A stretch of DNA of 64,000 nt from Sphaerobacter thermophilus DSM 20745 (GCF_000024985.1 NC_013524.1:620001-684000), one strand, 5' to 3'. Shown: positions 1 through 8,713, numbered from the stretch's first letter. Notes: generated from the letters alone by a model not told the origin. Made by a program: numbers and translations.

Positions 1-1518
1 CGAGTTGTGGTTCACGATCTTCCAGTAACGGGCCGACAGTGGATCGACCACCCGGTGGCCGTCCCCCTCGCGCTCCAACAGGACGGCGTGGGAGCGGAAG
101 GCGTTGCCGTGCGGGTTGTCCGGCCCGAGTGGCTCGGGCGCGGAGTGGACCTCATAGACCGCGTTGACCGGACCGTCGACGTCGAAGTCGAGCCGGTAGT
201 TGAAGAAGTGCTGGTGGATCGGGCCGTAGAGACCGTCGGGCGAGAGGAGCTGGCCGTAGGGCGACTTCTGGCCCGGCGGCAGCGCGGCGGTCGAGACCAA
301 ACCGGTCAGCTTCACCTCGTGCTGGATCGTGCCGTCCTGGTAGAAGTACCAGAAGAAGCCGTACTCGTAGTTGCCGACGGTGGCAATCCAGGAGATGACC
401 AGCCGGCGGGAGCGTCGTACCTCGGCCGTCTCCAGCCGGAAGTCGTAGTGCTTCCAGAGGATGCCGTAGTCCTCCTCGTGGAGGCAGATCGCGTTCTTGA
501 TCACGACCGGGTTTCCGTCGGTGTCGGAGAGGACGGCGTCGAAGTAGCGGATCTCGCCCAGGCAGTCGCAGCCGAGCTCCAGCGAGTTGGCCAGCGCACC
601 GATGTTGTACTCCCCGGCATCGAAGGCGTTCTTGCGCCACTGAGTCGGGGACGGATCGCCGTAGGGCACCACCATCTCGGACAGCGAGGCGCGATAGAGG
701 ATCGGCCGGACGCGGCCCTTGTCCTCGTAGCCGACGGTGTGCAGCACCAGGCCCTCACGCGCGGTGAAGCCGACGCGGAAGCGCCAGCGCTGCCAGCGCA
801 CCTCATGGCCGTCGATCACGAAGCTCGGCCCCTGCGCCTGGTGGATCTCCAGCGGCTTGAGGTCGGTCCGCAGCGGGCCGATGGCCTCCGGGCGGTACTC
901 GCCGGGCGTCTTGGGGACGGGGATGACGCCGTAGTCCTCAACCCGCACGACCTGGTTGGCGTTCAGGTCGAACACGACCACGACGTTGTCGACCGGGTGG
1001 GCGTACCCGTTACCCTCTGGGTCGGGTCGCACCCAGACCAGCGCACGCAGCAGCCGCTGGCCGCGCTCCGACTCGTCGCCGTAGTAGCCGGCCGACCAGG
1101 GCTCGACCATGACCAGGTCGAGGTCGGTGATGCCGCGCTTGCGCATCGCTTCCTGGAAGTCCGGATGCTGCTTGACGACCGACTCGCAGGCGAGGAACTC
1201 ATCGAAGATGATCGGCGGCTGAACATCCGGGACATGCTTCCAGGAGCGGACCTCGCCCGCGGTGATCGACACAACCGCCTCATAGGTGGCACGCTCGGCC
1301 TTATCGAGCACCACGATGAACGCCTCGCGGTCGATCGGGTCGCCCGGCTTGAAGGACTGGACGACGTCCTTGGACGGCTCGTGGAGCGTGATCGAGACGA
1401 TCCGCGCGCTGTCGGTGAGCCCGCGCTGCTCGCGCACGATCTTGCCGGCGGCCGCGATCTCCTCCGGGCCAAGGGGATCCAGCGGATGGCTGACCTGAGA
1501 GCGGACCGAAACTGCCAT
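1..1518 (-). CDS. Copper-containing primary amine oxidase (3'-truncated by window edge)
   Basis: Oxidises primary amines to aldehyde, ammonia and hydrogen peroxide using copper and a self-made topaquinone. 506 codons are visible and the frame is still open at base 1; family members are about 640 residues, so the C-terminal histidine ligands lie outside. The tyrosine that becomes topaquinone is at about residue 384 in VGNYEYGFFW, and the catalytic-base aspartate at about residue 300 in NAFDAGEYNIG; both spacings match bacterial family members. The ATG at 1518 is preceded by GGAGGAGG eight bases upstream. Its neighbour on the same strand is a metal-transporting ATPase with a MerR regulator, which would fit a copper-dependent enzyme, though that link is inference. 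Confidence 0.94.
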   Translation of the reverse strand, partial: MAVSVRSQVSHPLDPLGPEEIAAAGKIVREQRGLTDSARIVSITLHEPSKDVVQSFKPGDPIDREAFIVVLDKAERATYEAVVSITAGEVRSWKHVPDVQPPIIFDEFLACESVVKQHPDFQEAMRKRGITDLDLVMVEPWSAGYYGDESERGQRLLRALVWVRPDPEGNGYAHPVDNVVVVFDLNANQVVRVEDYGVIPVPKTPGEYRPEAIGPLRTDLKPLEIHQAQGPSFVIDGHEVRWQRWRFRVGFTAREGLVLHTVGYEDKGRVRPILYRASLSEMVVPYGDPSPTQWRKNAFDAGEYNIGALANSLELGCDCLGEIRYFDAVLSDTDGNPVVIKNAICLHEEDYGILWKHYDFRLETAEVRRSRRLVISWIATVGNYEYGFFWYFYQDGTIQHEVKLTGLVSTAALPPGQKSPYGQLLSPDGLYGPIHQHFFNYRLDFDVDGPVNAVYEVHSAPEPLGPDNPHGNAFRSHAVLLEREGDGHRVVDPLSARYWKIVNHNS

Positions 1519-1752
1519 GACGCAGACCTCCTCCCGTTGGTCTCGACGTCGCGCACGCCTCGCTGCCGGCCAACGGCGATCGCGCGGGCGTGGCGCAGGG
1601 TAGCCGACCGCCGGCGAGGCACGGAACGGGCGCCTCACCATCGGTCATACCTGCGGAAACCGGTGCTTGCGAGCACTGTACGGAGGGGCGCACAAGATGT
1701 CAAGCGAGCATGAGGGGGCGTGCCGCGTGCTTGGCGCCCGGGTGCAACGGAT

Positions 1753-4260
1753 TCATTCGCCTCGCCACTCCCGGGCACGCCCATGCCCCAGTCGGCCGGC
1801 GAACGAGTTGCCGAGCACCACGCTCACGCTGGCCGCCATCGCCACCATGGCCCAGACCGGCGCGACGAGGCCGGTGATGGCGGCGATGACCCCGATGCCG
1901 TTGAAGGCGAGCGCCAGCCCGACGTTCGTGACGGTCAACTGGTAGCTGCGGCGCGCCAGCTCGCGCGCCTCCACGAGCGTCTCCAGACGCTCGCTTACGA
2001 GCACCACGTCGGCGGCCTCCAGGGTGACGTCGGTGCCGGCACCGATGGCGATGCCCACGTCCGCCTGCATCAGCGCGGGCGCATCGTTGATCCCGTCGCC
2101 CACCATCGCGACCCGCTGGCCCTGCGCCTGTAGCCGGCGGATCTCGGCTGCCTTGTCGCCGGGGAGCACCTCGGCCAGCACCTCGTCGATGCCCGCGGCC
2201 GCGGCGACCGCGCGCGCGGCGTGCCAGTTGTCCCCAGTGAGCAGGACCGGTTTCATGCCCAGCCGGCGGAGCCGCTCCACGGTCGCCCGCGCGTCGGGCT
2301 TCGCCCGATCGGCCAGGGCCAGCACGCCGGCGGCGCGGCCATCGACCGCGACCAGGACGGCGGTCTGCCCGCGGGCGTGGACCTGCTCGACGAGCGATGC
2401 AAGCGGGGCGAGGTTCACGTTCTCCTCGGCCAGGAAGCGCTCGGTTCCAACCAGGAGCCGGTGCCCCGCCACGGTGGCGGCGACGCCGCGCCCGGGCCAG
2501 GCGGCAAACTCGGTCGGCGTCTCGAGCGTGAGCCCTCGGGCGTGGGCCTCGGCCACGATCGCCCGGGCAAGCGGATGCTCGGAGAGCGTCTCGGCGCTCG
2601 CCGCCAGGTGTAGGAGCCGGTCGGTGGCCGCGAGTGGGCTGAGGCACGCGACGAGCTGGGGTTTGCCCTCGGTGAGCGTGCCGGTCTTATCGAAGACGAT
2701 GGTGCGCACGCTGCGGAAGACGTGGAAGGCCTCGCCGGAGCGCATGAGAATGCCGCGTTCGGCGGCTTCGCCACTCGCCCGGATGATGGCCAGCGGCGTG
2801 GACATCCCCAGAGCGCAGGGGTAGCCCATGATGAGCACGCTCAGGGCTGCGAAGCCGCCGCGGAGCAGGTCGGGCGCGCCGGCGAGCAGCCAGGCGCCGA
2901 CGGTCCAGATGAGCAAGCCGGCGGCGCTGGCGGCGAAGACGGCCGGCACGTAGACCACGAGCACCTGGTCGACGAGCCGCAGGATGCCGGGCTTGAGCGC
3001 CCGCGCCTCGGCGACCTGCCGGGCGACGGTCTGCAGGAAGCTCTCGGCACCGACGCGGCTGACCCGGATGATAAGGCTCCCCGCCTGGTTGAGCGAGCCG
3101 CCGATCACCTCGCTGCCGGGCAGCTTATCCACCGGGATGGGCTCGCCGGTCACGAGGCTCTCATCGACCGCCGAGGCGCCGTCGAGGACGACCCCATCCG
3201 CCGGGATGCGCTCGCCGGGGCGCACGCGCACGCGGTCGCCGACGGCAAGCTGGGCGACCGGGACGACCTCCTCACGGCCGTCCGCGGTGAGCCGGTGCGC
3301 GGTCTCCGGAGTGAGGGCCAGGAGACGACGCACCGACTGGGAGGCGCGGACGTGGACAAGCACGGATGCATAGCCGCCGATCAGATGGAAGGCCAGCACG
3401 AACACCGTGGCGCCGAAGAAGCCACCGGCGGGGACGGCCGGCACGACGAGACCGACGAGCCCACCGAGCAGCCCACCGAGCGCCGACGCCGTGACGAGCA
3501 CGTCCTGATTCAGGATGCCGCGGCGGATCGACTGCCAGCCGTTGCGGACGATGATGAAGCGGGCCGGGCCGCCAGCGGTGAAGAGGGCGAGCGCCCCCAT
3601 CGCCAGGGTCCGCTCGAGACTCGGGCCAAGCCAGACGGTGGTGAGCATCACGGCGGAGGCGGCGACCAGCAGGCCGATCGAGAGGACCGCCTTACGCCGG
3701 GCGACGGCCAGATCCCGCTCCTCCTCGGCGAAGCGCTCGGCCTGGTCTGGCTCCCGCACGGTGTAGCCGATGTCCTCCAGCGCCTCGGTGATGATCTCCG
3801 GGGTCACGCGCGCCGGGTCGTATTCGACCAGCGCCTCCTCATGGGCGATCGAGACCTGCACCGACTGCACGCCGTCCAGGCGTCCGATCGCGCGGCGGAT
3901 GGACTCCGTGCAGAGGGAGCAGTGCATGCCGCCGACGCTCAGCAGCAGCTTCTGCTGCGCGGCACCCGGCGTGCCCCGCTCGACGTGCCCCCGACCGCCC
4001 GGCCGGGCCGGTGCGCGCGCGCTCATGCACCCCCCTCCCGCCGGGGCGGTCTCGAAGCCCGCCCGGGCCAGCCTCGCCCGGATCTGCTCGACCGAGACCT
4101 GCTCCGGGTCGAAGGCCACGCGGACCTGCTGTGTTTCCTGGCTGGCCTGGACGCTCGCGACGCCGGGCAGGCGCCGCAGGGCGTTGCCGATCCGCTGCTC
4201 GCACCCGGCGCAGTGGATCGGGGTTCGACCGCTGATGGCGAGGTGGATCGTCTGGGTCAT
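1753..4260 (-). CDS. Heavy-metal P1B-type ATPase with YPC membrane motif
   Basis: Membrane pump moving a soft metal ion, probably copper-like, at the cost of ATP. Two N-terminal HMA domains are visible: residues 1-75 with HCAGC (Cys17, Cys20) and about 105-170 with GMHCSLC (Cys114, Cys117). Then come membrane segments, the TGEP actuator loop (about 371), the phosphorylation site DKTGTLT (Asp524), SEHPLA, and the GDGINDAP hinge near the C-terminus. Odd point: the transmembrane metal site reads GYPCALGMSTP (Tyr480-Pro-Cys482) where copper and zinc pumps have CPC. The first HMA site also lacks the usual GMTC methionine. A perfect MerR-type promoter lies 69-100 bp upstream. 835 residues is normal for a two-HMA pump. 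The metal cannot be assigned from sequence alone. Confidence 0.95.
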   Translation of the reverse strand: MTQTIHLAISGRTPIHCAGCEQRIGNALRRLPGVASVQASQETQQVRVAFDPEQVSVEQIRARLARAGFETAPAGGGCMSARAPARPGGRGHVERGTPGAAQQKLLLSVGGMHCSLCTESIRRAIGRLDGVQSVQVSIAHEEALVEYDPARVTPEIITEALEDIGYTVREPDQAERFAEEERDLAVARRKAVLSIGLLVAASAVMLTTVWLGPSLERTLAMGALALFTAGGPARFIIVRNGWQSIRRGILNQDVLVTASALGGLLGGLVGLVVPAVPAGGFFGATVFVLAFHLIGGYASVLVHVRASQSVRRLLALTPETAHRLTADGREEVVPVAQLAVGDRVRVRPGERIPADGVVLDGASAVDESLVTGEPIPVDKLPGSEVIGGSLNQAGSLIIRVSRVGAESFLQTVARQVAEARALKPGILRLVDQVLVVYVPAVFAASAAGLLIWTVGAWLLAGAPDLLRGGFAALSVLIMGYPCALGMSTPLAIIRASGEAAERGILMRSGEAFHVFRSVRTIVFDKTGTLTEGKPQLVACLSPLAATDRLLHLAASAETLSEHPLARAIVAEAHARGLTLETPTEFAAWPGRGVAATVAGHRLLVGTERFLAEENVNLAPLASLVEQVHARGQTAVLVAVDGRAAGVLALADRAKPDARATVERLRRLGMKPVLLTGDNWHAARAVAAAAGIDEVLAEVLPGDKAAEIRRLQAQGQRVAMVGDGINDAPALMQADVGIAIGAGTDVTLEAADVVLVSERLETLVEARELARRSYQLTVTNVGLALAFNGIGVIAAITGLVAPVWAMVAMAASVSVVLGNSFAGRLGHGRAREWRGE

Positions 4261-4328
4261 CGCGTGATGCTCCTCCCGCGGAGACGGTGGGCCGGCGTCG
4301 CCGACCGGTCTCGCACTGCCATGGCGCG

Positions 4329-4360
4329 AGGGTACACCTTCCAGTCGACTGGAAGGTCAA
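4329..4360 (-). promoter_or_regulatory. MerR-type promoter and operator of the P1B ATPase gene
   Basis: Read on the minus strand: -35 TTGACC at 4360-4355, a 20-bp spacer, and -10 TACCCT at 4334-4329. The spacer is overlong for sigma-70, as in promoters remodelled by MerR proteins. A perfect 22-bp palindrome at 4336-4357, with half-sites ACCTTCCAGTC and GACTGGAAGGT, sits between the two boxes. The half-sites resemble known CueR-type operators. The merR-family gene is just upstream on the same strand. Confidence 0.88.
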
Positions 4361-4408
4361 GGGCCCGGCGCTCGCCTCCTCCTCAAGCGAGACGAGCGCC
4401 GGCGGGGG

Positions 4409-4903
4409 TCAGGCCGGTTGCTGACGGTCGAGGGCGGGCGGGCGCTCCCGACGCCGGGGACGTGCGGGCCGCGGCGCGGCGGTCAGGGGTGGTGTCTGGT
4501 CGCGCTGCGCCGGCTCATGGCGCTCGATGATGCCGCAGACGCAACTGTCGGTGGACATCGCGCCGGCCGCAGTATCGCGGAGTGTCAAGAGCTCCGCCCG
4601 GAATTCGGCCAGCGCCCGGAGCTGCTCGTCCACGGCGGCGAGCTTCCGGTCGAGCAGGGTGAGGACATGCTCACACGGCCGCCGCCCATCGCCGCGGACG
4701 GCGAGCACCTCACGGATCTCCTCGAGGGTGAGGCCGACCGCCCGCGCCTTGAGGATGAAGCGCAGGCGCTCTCGATCCGTGTCGCTGTACAGGCGGTAGC
4801 CCGCCGGCGTGCGGCGCGGAGCCGGGAGGAGCCCAATGGCTTCGTAGTAGCGCAGCGTCTTGGGATTGAGGCCGAGTTCGGCGGCCAGCTCGCCGATGCG
4901 CAT
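4409..4903 (-). CDS. MerR-family metal-responsive transcriptional activator
   Basis: DNA-binding regulator expected to sense a metal and activate the adjacent ATPase promoter. The N-terminal winged helix begins MRIGELAAELGLNPKTLRYY and continues with GLLPAPRRTPAGYRLY, the classical MerR signature. A dimerisation helix follows with Cys in RRPCEHVLTLLDRKL, and a C-terminal CVCG pair near residue 120 could ligate metal, as in zinc- or mercury-type members. The start at 4903 is chosen because GGAGGG precedes it and the domain begins there; an upstream ATG at 4930 is open but adds nine unconserved residues. The last 35 residues are Pro/Arg-rich and not family-like. The cognate operator is 49 bp downstream of its stop, in front of the ATPase. 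Confidence 0.92.
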   Translation of the reverse strand: MRIGELAAELGLNPKTLRYYEAIGLLPAPRRTPAGYRLYSDTDRERLRFILKARAVGLTLEEIREVLAVRGDGRRPCEHVLTLLDRKLAAVDEQLRALAEFRAELLTLRDTAAGAMSTDSCVCGIIERHEPAQRDQTPPLTAAPRPARPRRRERPPALDRQQPA

Positions 4904-5015
4904 CTTCCTGCCACCCTCCCCATCGGGCACTACCGGCCCATTCTACCCGACCAGATCGTCACGCAGCTCTGGCCCTCGATGTGCAAGGGCAGCGACGCGA
5001 GCCGGCCCTCGCCGG

Positions 5016-5044
5016 TTGACAACGGGTAGGGCGAGGCCTAATCT
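5016..5044 (+). promoter_or_regulatory. Sigma-70-like promoter of the potassium uptake operon
   Basis: TTGACA at 5016-5021 and TAATCT at 5039-5044 with a 17-bp spacer, about 40 bp upstream of the first start codon. A GC-rich dyad (GGCGCC words) lies between the -10 box and the gene. Confidence 0.7.
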
Positions 5045-5083
5045 CCAACGGCGCGGCGCCACGGCGCCGGTGGCGCCGTCAGG

Positions 5084-6562
5084 ATGGTCGAGCAGTGCGA
5101 GGCGAGCTCAGGCGTGAGCGATCCCGGACAACCCCGGTCAGGGACTCCACCCCGCTACACGCGCCGGCCCGGCGACCGGGTCGTGCGGCGCGCGGTGCTC
5201 CGGCCCGAAGCCGTCACGCTCGCCGCGCCCAAGGCGCGGCGCCGTCCCCGCCCGCCTGCGCTCGTTCCGGTGCTCGGCTTCGCCGGGGTGATCCTCGTCG
5301 GCGCGATCCTGCTCTCCCTCCCCATTGCCACCACGAGCGGCCGCTCGACACCCTTCATCGACGCCCTCTTCACCGCGACCTCGGCAGTCTCGGTGACGGG
5401 ACTGGTGGTGGTCGACACCGGCACCCACTGGAACGCCTTCGGTCAGGCGGTCGTGCTCGCGCTCATCCAGATCGGCGGCCTCGGCTTCATGGCAACATCT
5501 ACCCTGCTCCTGATGCTGGTGGGACGGCGCGCCACGCTGCGGGATCGCATGGCGCTGGGCCTGACGATGGGGACACCAGAACCGGGCGGAGCGATGCGGT
5601 TGTTGCGCCGTATCGCTCTGATGACCCTGATCATCGAATCCGTCGGGGTACTGCTGCTGTTTCTGCGCTTCACCCAAGAAATGCCGCCCGGGCGTGCCCT
5701 GTGGTGGGGGCTGTTCCACGGGATCTCGGCCTTCAACCAGGCAGGGTTCGACATCGTCGGCGGCTTCCAGAGCATGATCCCCTTCCAGCGCGACCCGTGG
5801 ATTCTCCTGACCATGGCCGTGCTGATCACCCTCGGCGGAATCGGCTATACGCCGCTGGCCGACGTGCTCCGCTGCCGCACCTGGCGACGCCTGACCGTCG
5901 ACACCAAGCTCGTCCTGAGCACCACGGCCGCGCTGCTGGCCGTCGGTATGGTCGGCTACCTGATCATGGAGTGGAACAACCCGGCGACGCTGGGCCACCT
6001 CCCCTGGGGGGATCGGCTGCTCAACGGGTACTTCCAGAGCGTCACGCCGCGCACGGCCGGCTTCAACGCCATCCCGATCGGCGAGATGCGGGACCAGAGC
6101 CTGGTGTTCACCATCGCCCTGATGTTCATCGGCGGGGCGTCCGGCTCGACCGCGGGCGGGGTCAAGGTCCAGACCTTCAGCCTCCTCTTCTTCGCCATCC
6201 TCGCCGCCATCAGCGGCCGGGAGTCGGTGGTCGCCTTCGGGCGCGAAATCCCGCCCCGGCAGATCTACCAGGCGCTCGCGGTCGTCCTCCTCGCCATCGC
6301 GGTGGTCTTCTTGGTCGCTCTGGGGCTGACGGTGTTCGAGCCCTTCGATGCCATCGATGTCGCCTTCGAGACGGTCTCCGGCTTCGGCACGGTGGGCCTC
6401 TCGACCGGGATCACTCCCCAGCTCGGCCCCGGCTCGCGACTGTTCCTGATCGCGATAATGTTCACCGGTCGCCTCGGACCGCTGACGCTGGCGCTGGCAC
6501 TGGCGGCGCGGCCGACCCGGCGCGGCATCGGCTATGCGCGTGAGAACGTGAAGATCGGCTGA
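5084..6562 (+). CDS. TrkH/KtrB-family potassium uptake channel subunit
   Basis: Integral membrane subunit that conducts K+ into the cell. About ten hydrophobic segments follow a basic N-terminal tail of roughly 60 residues. The four pore-loop repeats are visible: SAVSVTGLVVVDTG (about 105), SAFNQAGFDIVGG (about 215), SVTPRTAGFNAIPIG (about 320) and ETVSGFGTVGLSTGITP (about 430), each carrying the selectivity-filter glycine. Length of 492 residues is normal with the tail included. The ATG at 5084 has only a weak ribosome site; GTG at 5114 is an alternative. The regulatory TrkA/KtrA subunit follows 10 bases after the stop, so the two form an operon. Confidence 0.95.
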   Translation: MVEQCEASSGVSDPGQPRSGTPPRYTRRPGDRVVRRAVLRPEAVTLAAPKARRRPRPPALVPVLGFAGVILVGAILLSLPIATTSGRSTPFIDALFTATSAVSVTGLVVVDTGTHWNAFGQAVVLALIQIGGLGFMATSTLLLMLVGRRATLRDRMALGLTMGTPEPGGAMRLLRRIALMTLIIESVGVLLLFLRFTQEMPPGRALWWGLFHGISAFNQAGFDIVGGFQSMIPFQRDPWILLTMAVLITLGGIGYTPLADVLRCRTWRRLTVDTKLVLSTTAALLAVGMVGYLIMEWNNPATLGHLPWGDRLLNGYFQSVTPRTAGFNAIPIGEMRDQSLVFTIALMFIGGASGSTAGGVKVQTFSLLFFAILAAISGRESVVAFGREIPPRQIYQALAVVLLAIAVVFLVALGLTVFEPFDAIDVAFETVSGFGTVGLSTGITPQLGPGSRLFLIAIMFTGRLGPLTLALALAARPTRRGIGYARENVKIG

Positions 6563-6572
6563 GAGGGGTGCC

Positions 6573-7220
6573 GTGGGACGACAAGTCTTGGTGATCGGGG
6601 TCGGTCGATTTGGTAGCGCGGTGGCGCGGGAGTTGGAGCGGCTCGGACACGAGGTGCTCGCGATCGATCGCGACGCGCGGGCGATCGAAGACATCGCGGA
6701 CGACGTGACGCATGCGATCATCGCCGACGCGACCGACAAGGATGTCCTCAGGAAACTCGGCGCGCAGGACTTCGACGTCGCCGTGGTCGCCATCGGCACC
6801 GACGAGCGCTCCAGCATCCTGGCAACCACGTTGCTCAACCGGCTGGGGATCAAGCGGGTCGTCGCCAAGGCCCAGAATCCACTCCACGGCGAGATCCTGA
6901 AGATGGTCGGCGCCGACCGGGTCGTCTACCCCGAGTCGGAGACAGGCACCCGTTTGGCCCACAGCCTGACCATGCCACTCTCGGTCAGCGACTACTTCGA
7001 CGTCGGCCCGGGCTACGGCCTGGCGAAACTCTCCGTCGCCTCCTTCGCCGGCAAGACCCTGGACGAGCTGCAGCTACGCAGCCGCTACGGCGTCACCCCC
7101 CTCTTCCTGCGCCGCGGCGACAAGGTCATCGTCAACCCCCACGGCAGCGAGCGGCTCACCGCCGAGGACGAACTCACCGTCGCCGGGAAAGACGAGCAGT
7201 TGGAGAAGCTGTTCTTGTAG
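6573..7220 (+). CDS. TrkA/KtrA-family potassium channel regulatory subunit
   Basis: Cytoplasmic RCK subunit gating the membrane partner encoded just upstream. A Rossmann nucleotide-binding fold opens with VIGVGRFGSAVARELERLGH followed by the acidic EVLAIDRD that ends beta-2. The second half, from about residue 135, is a TrkA-C domain (LAKLSVASFAGKTLDELQL through SERLTAEDELTVAGKDEQLEKL). The start is GTG at 6573 with GAGAGGGG upstream. At 215 residues it is a single-RCK KtrA type, not the double-length TrkA. Confidence 0.95.
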   Translation: MGRQVLVIGVGRFGSAVARELERLGHEVLAIDRDARAIEDIADDVTHAIIADATDKDVLRKLGAQDFDVAVVAIGTDERSSILATTLLNRLGIKRVVAKAQNPLHGEILKMVGADRVVYPESETGTRLAHSLTMPLSVSDYFDVGPGYGLAKLSVASFAGKTLDELQLRSRYGVTPLFLRRGDKVIVNPHGSERLTAEDELTVAGKDEQLEKLFL

Positions 7221-7411
7221 CGTGCCGCGTGTTCCGTGTTGCGTATTCCGTGTTCCGTGACGGAGCGGCGCGGGCTTGGCGGGTCGCAATCAGCATAGTT
7301 ACGGCGGCGCATTCCCGGGGTTGATTGCATCTGACAATCCGCGACGGGGCTACGGCGGTGGCACGTGCCCAGGGTTCGGGGTTGATGGCGTGGGGATCCC
7401 GCACCGTGGTA
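7221..7411. repeat. GTGTTCCGTG-word repeat patch and adjoining spacer
   Basis: Directly after the ktrA-like stop, 7219-7262 consists of near-repeats of CGTGTTCCGTG and TTGCGTATTCCGTG. The same short words recur at 33.8, 44.5, 45.1, 54.2 and 56.7 kb. No gene is visible between here and the palindromic element that follows. Confidence 0.7.
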
Positions 7412-7783
7412 TGTGCCCGGGCCTAAAGGCGCCGGGCTCACACGATAAGCCGGCTAAAGCCGGCTGGAAACGGTGGCGAGGGAAACGGGTGTGGTGAGAG
7501 GAACATCGGCGTCGGCGCGTGCCCGGGGGTAAACCCCCGGGCTGAGTAATGGGTAAGCCCACTGAAGGGGCTGTGATGGCGACATCCAGGCGTCTCCGGT
7601 TCGGCCGCGGGCTGGACACCGCATCCCCAGCCCCTTTAGTGGGCTTCGCCTTCTCAGCCCGGTGGCTTTAGCCCCGGGCACATGTCGGGCGGCGAGACCC
7701 GACGCCGAGATGTGAGTCCCGGTCCCCCAGCCCGCTTCAGCGGGCTTCGCGTTGTGAGCCCGGGGGTTTACCCCCGGGCCCAT
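7412..7783 (-). repeat. 372-bp composite palindromic element, copy 1 (inverted relative to copies 2 and 3)
   Basis: Four units of about 55 bp, each made of two hairpins (a CCCGGG-type stem and an AGCCC...GGGCT-type stem), at 7412-7467 and 7518-7572 in one orientation and 7628-7682 and 7728-7781 in the other. The unit order (AGCCGGCT type, AGCCCACT type twice, AGCCCGC type) and the core between units 2 and 3 match copies 2 and 3 only after reverse complementing, so the whole element is inverted here. No open reading frame of gene-like composition lies inside. Confidence 0.88.
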
Positions 7784-7873
7784 ACCACAGTCCGGAGATC
7801 TCCACACCACCAATCCCACTCCTACAGCCCCTATGCAACACGAGGCCAGGCCCCGTCGCACCGCGGGAGTGGT

Positions 7874-7888
7874 CTGTTACGATAACAG
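7874..7888. promoter_or_regulatory. Candidate operator dyad before the FAH-family gene
   Basis: Perfect interrupted palindrome CTGTTA-CGA-TAACAG, 55 bp upstream of the next start codon and in an otherwise very GC-rich leader. Its TACGAT centre could double as a -10 box, but no convincing -35 box is seen. No regulator gene is adjacent. Confidence 0.4.
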
Positions 7889-7942
7889 GTACGCCCGGTG
7901 TTGCCGGGCGCGAGGGGTGTTACGCGGCCGGAGGAGGGACGG

Positions 7943-8713
7943 ATGAAGATCGCACGCTTCGTTGAGGCTGGGCAGCCCCGGCTTGGCATCGTCGAGGACG
8001 GGGTCGTGTATCGCGCGGAGGGGAACCTCTTCGACCCCGGTGCATTGCGGCGGGGGGACGCGGTGGGGCCGCTGGAAGAACTAGAGCTGCTGACCCCGGT
8101 CCAGCCAGGGAAGATCGTCGCCGTGGGACTCAACTACGCGCTCCACGTGACGGAGAACGATCCGACCCGCCAGGTGCCGGATGAGCCGGTCCTCTTCATG
8201 AAGCCGACCAGCGCGCTCCTGCCTCACGGCGGGGTGATTCTCCTGCCGCCGGGCGACCGGATCGACTACGAAGCGGAGCTGTGCATTGTCATCGGCCGCC
8301 GCGCCAGCCGCGTGCCGGAGTCGCAGGCGCTCGACTACGTGCTGGGCTACACGTGTGGCAACGACGTCAGCCACCGGGACTATCAGCGCAAAGACGGCCA
8401 GTGGGTGCGCGCCAAGGGATTCGACACCTTCTGCCCGCTCGGCCCGGTGATCGCCACCGACCTCGACCCGAACGACCTCGCCATCCAGTCCCGGCTGAAC
8501 GGCGAGGTGCGTCAGAACAGCCGCACCAGCAACATGATCTTCTCGCCCGCCTTCCTGGTCAGCTTCATCTCCAACGTTATGACGCTGGAGCCGGGCGACG
8601 TCATCATGACCGGAACCCCCGAAGGGGTCGGGCCGATGAAGCCGGGCGACACGATCGAGGTCGAGATCGAGGGCATCGGTACGCTGCGCAACACTACCCG
8701 CGCCCGGGACTAG
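7943..8713 (+). CDS. Fumarylacetoacetate hydrolase (FAH) family protein
   Basis: Metal-dependent C-C hydrolase, decarboxylase or isomerase acting on 2-oxo or enol acids, as in homoprotocatechuate or related ring-fission pathways. The fold is recognised by VGLNYALHVTE, the metal-binding stretch DYEAELCIVIGR, GYTCGNDVSHRDYQ, KGFDTFCPLGPV, and TGTPEGVGPMKPGDTIEVEI near the end. The ATG at 7943 has GGAGGAGGGA seven bases upstream and the protein is 256 residues, typical of the short class. It leads a plus-strand run with an HD protein and a transporter, but no pathway partners are nearby, so the substrate is unassigned. Confidence 0.93.
   Translation: MKIARFVEAGQPRLGIVEDGVVYRAEGNLFDPGALRRGDAVGPLEELELLTPVQPGKIVAVGLNYALHVTENDPTRQVPDEPVLFMKPTSALLPHGGVILLPPGDRIDYEAELCIVIGRRASRVPESQALDYVLGYTCGNDVSHRDYQRKDGQWVRAKGFDTFCPLGPVIATDLDPNDLAIQSRLNGEVRQNSRTSNMIFSPAFLVSFISNVMTLEPGDVIMTGTPEGVGPMKPGDTIEVEIEGIGTLRNTTRARD

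Noticed and set aside
7-1713. Long plus-strand open frame opposite the amine oxidase
   Set aside because: Composition is Val/Asp/Arg/Gly-rich without a fold or motif; the minus frame encodes a clear copper amine oxidase with both active-site signatures.
2722-4530. 602-codon plus-strand frame opposite the P1B ATPase
   Set aside because: Antisense shadow caused by high GC; it contains long low-complexity Asp/Glu/Arg stretches and no family resemblance.
7412-7783. Possible tRNA or small rRNA gene cluster from stacked hairpins
   Set aside because: No cloverleaf, T-loop GTTCGA or CCA end; identical architecture elsewhere shows it is a repeat element.
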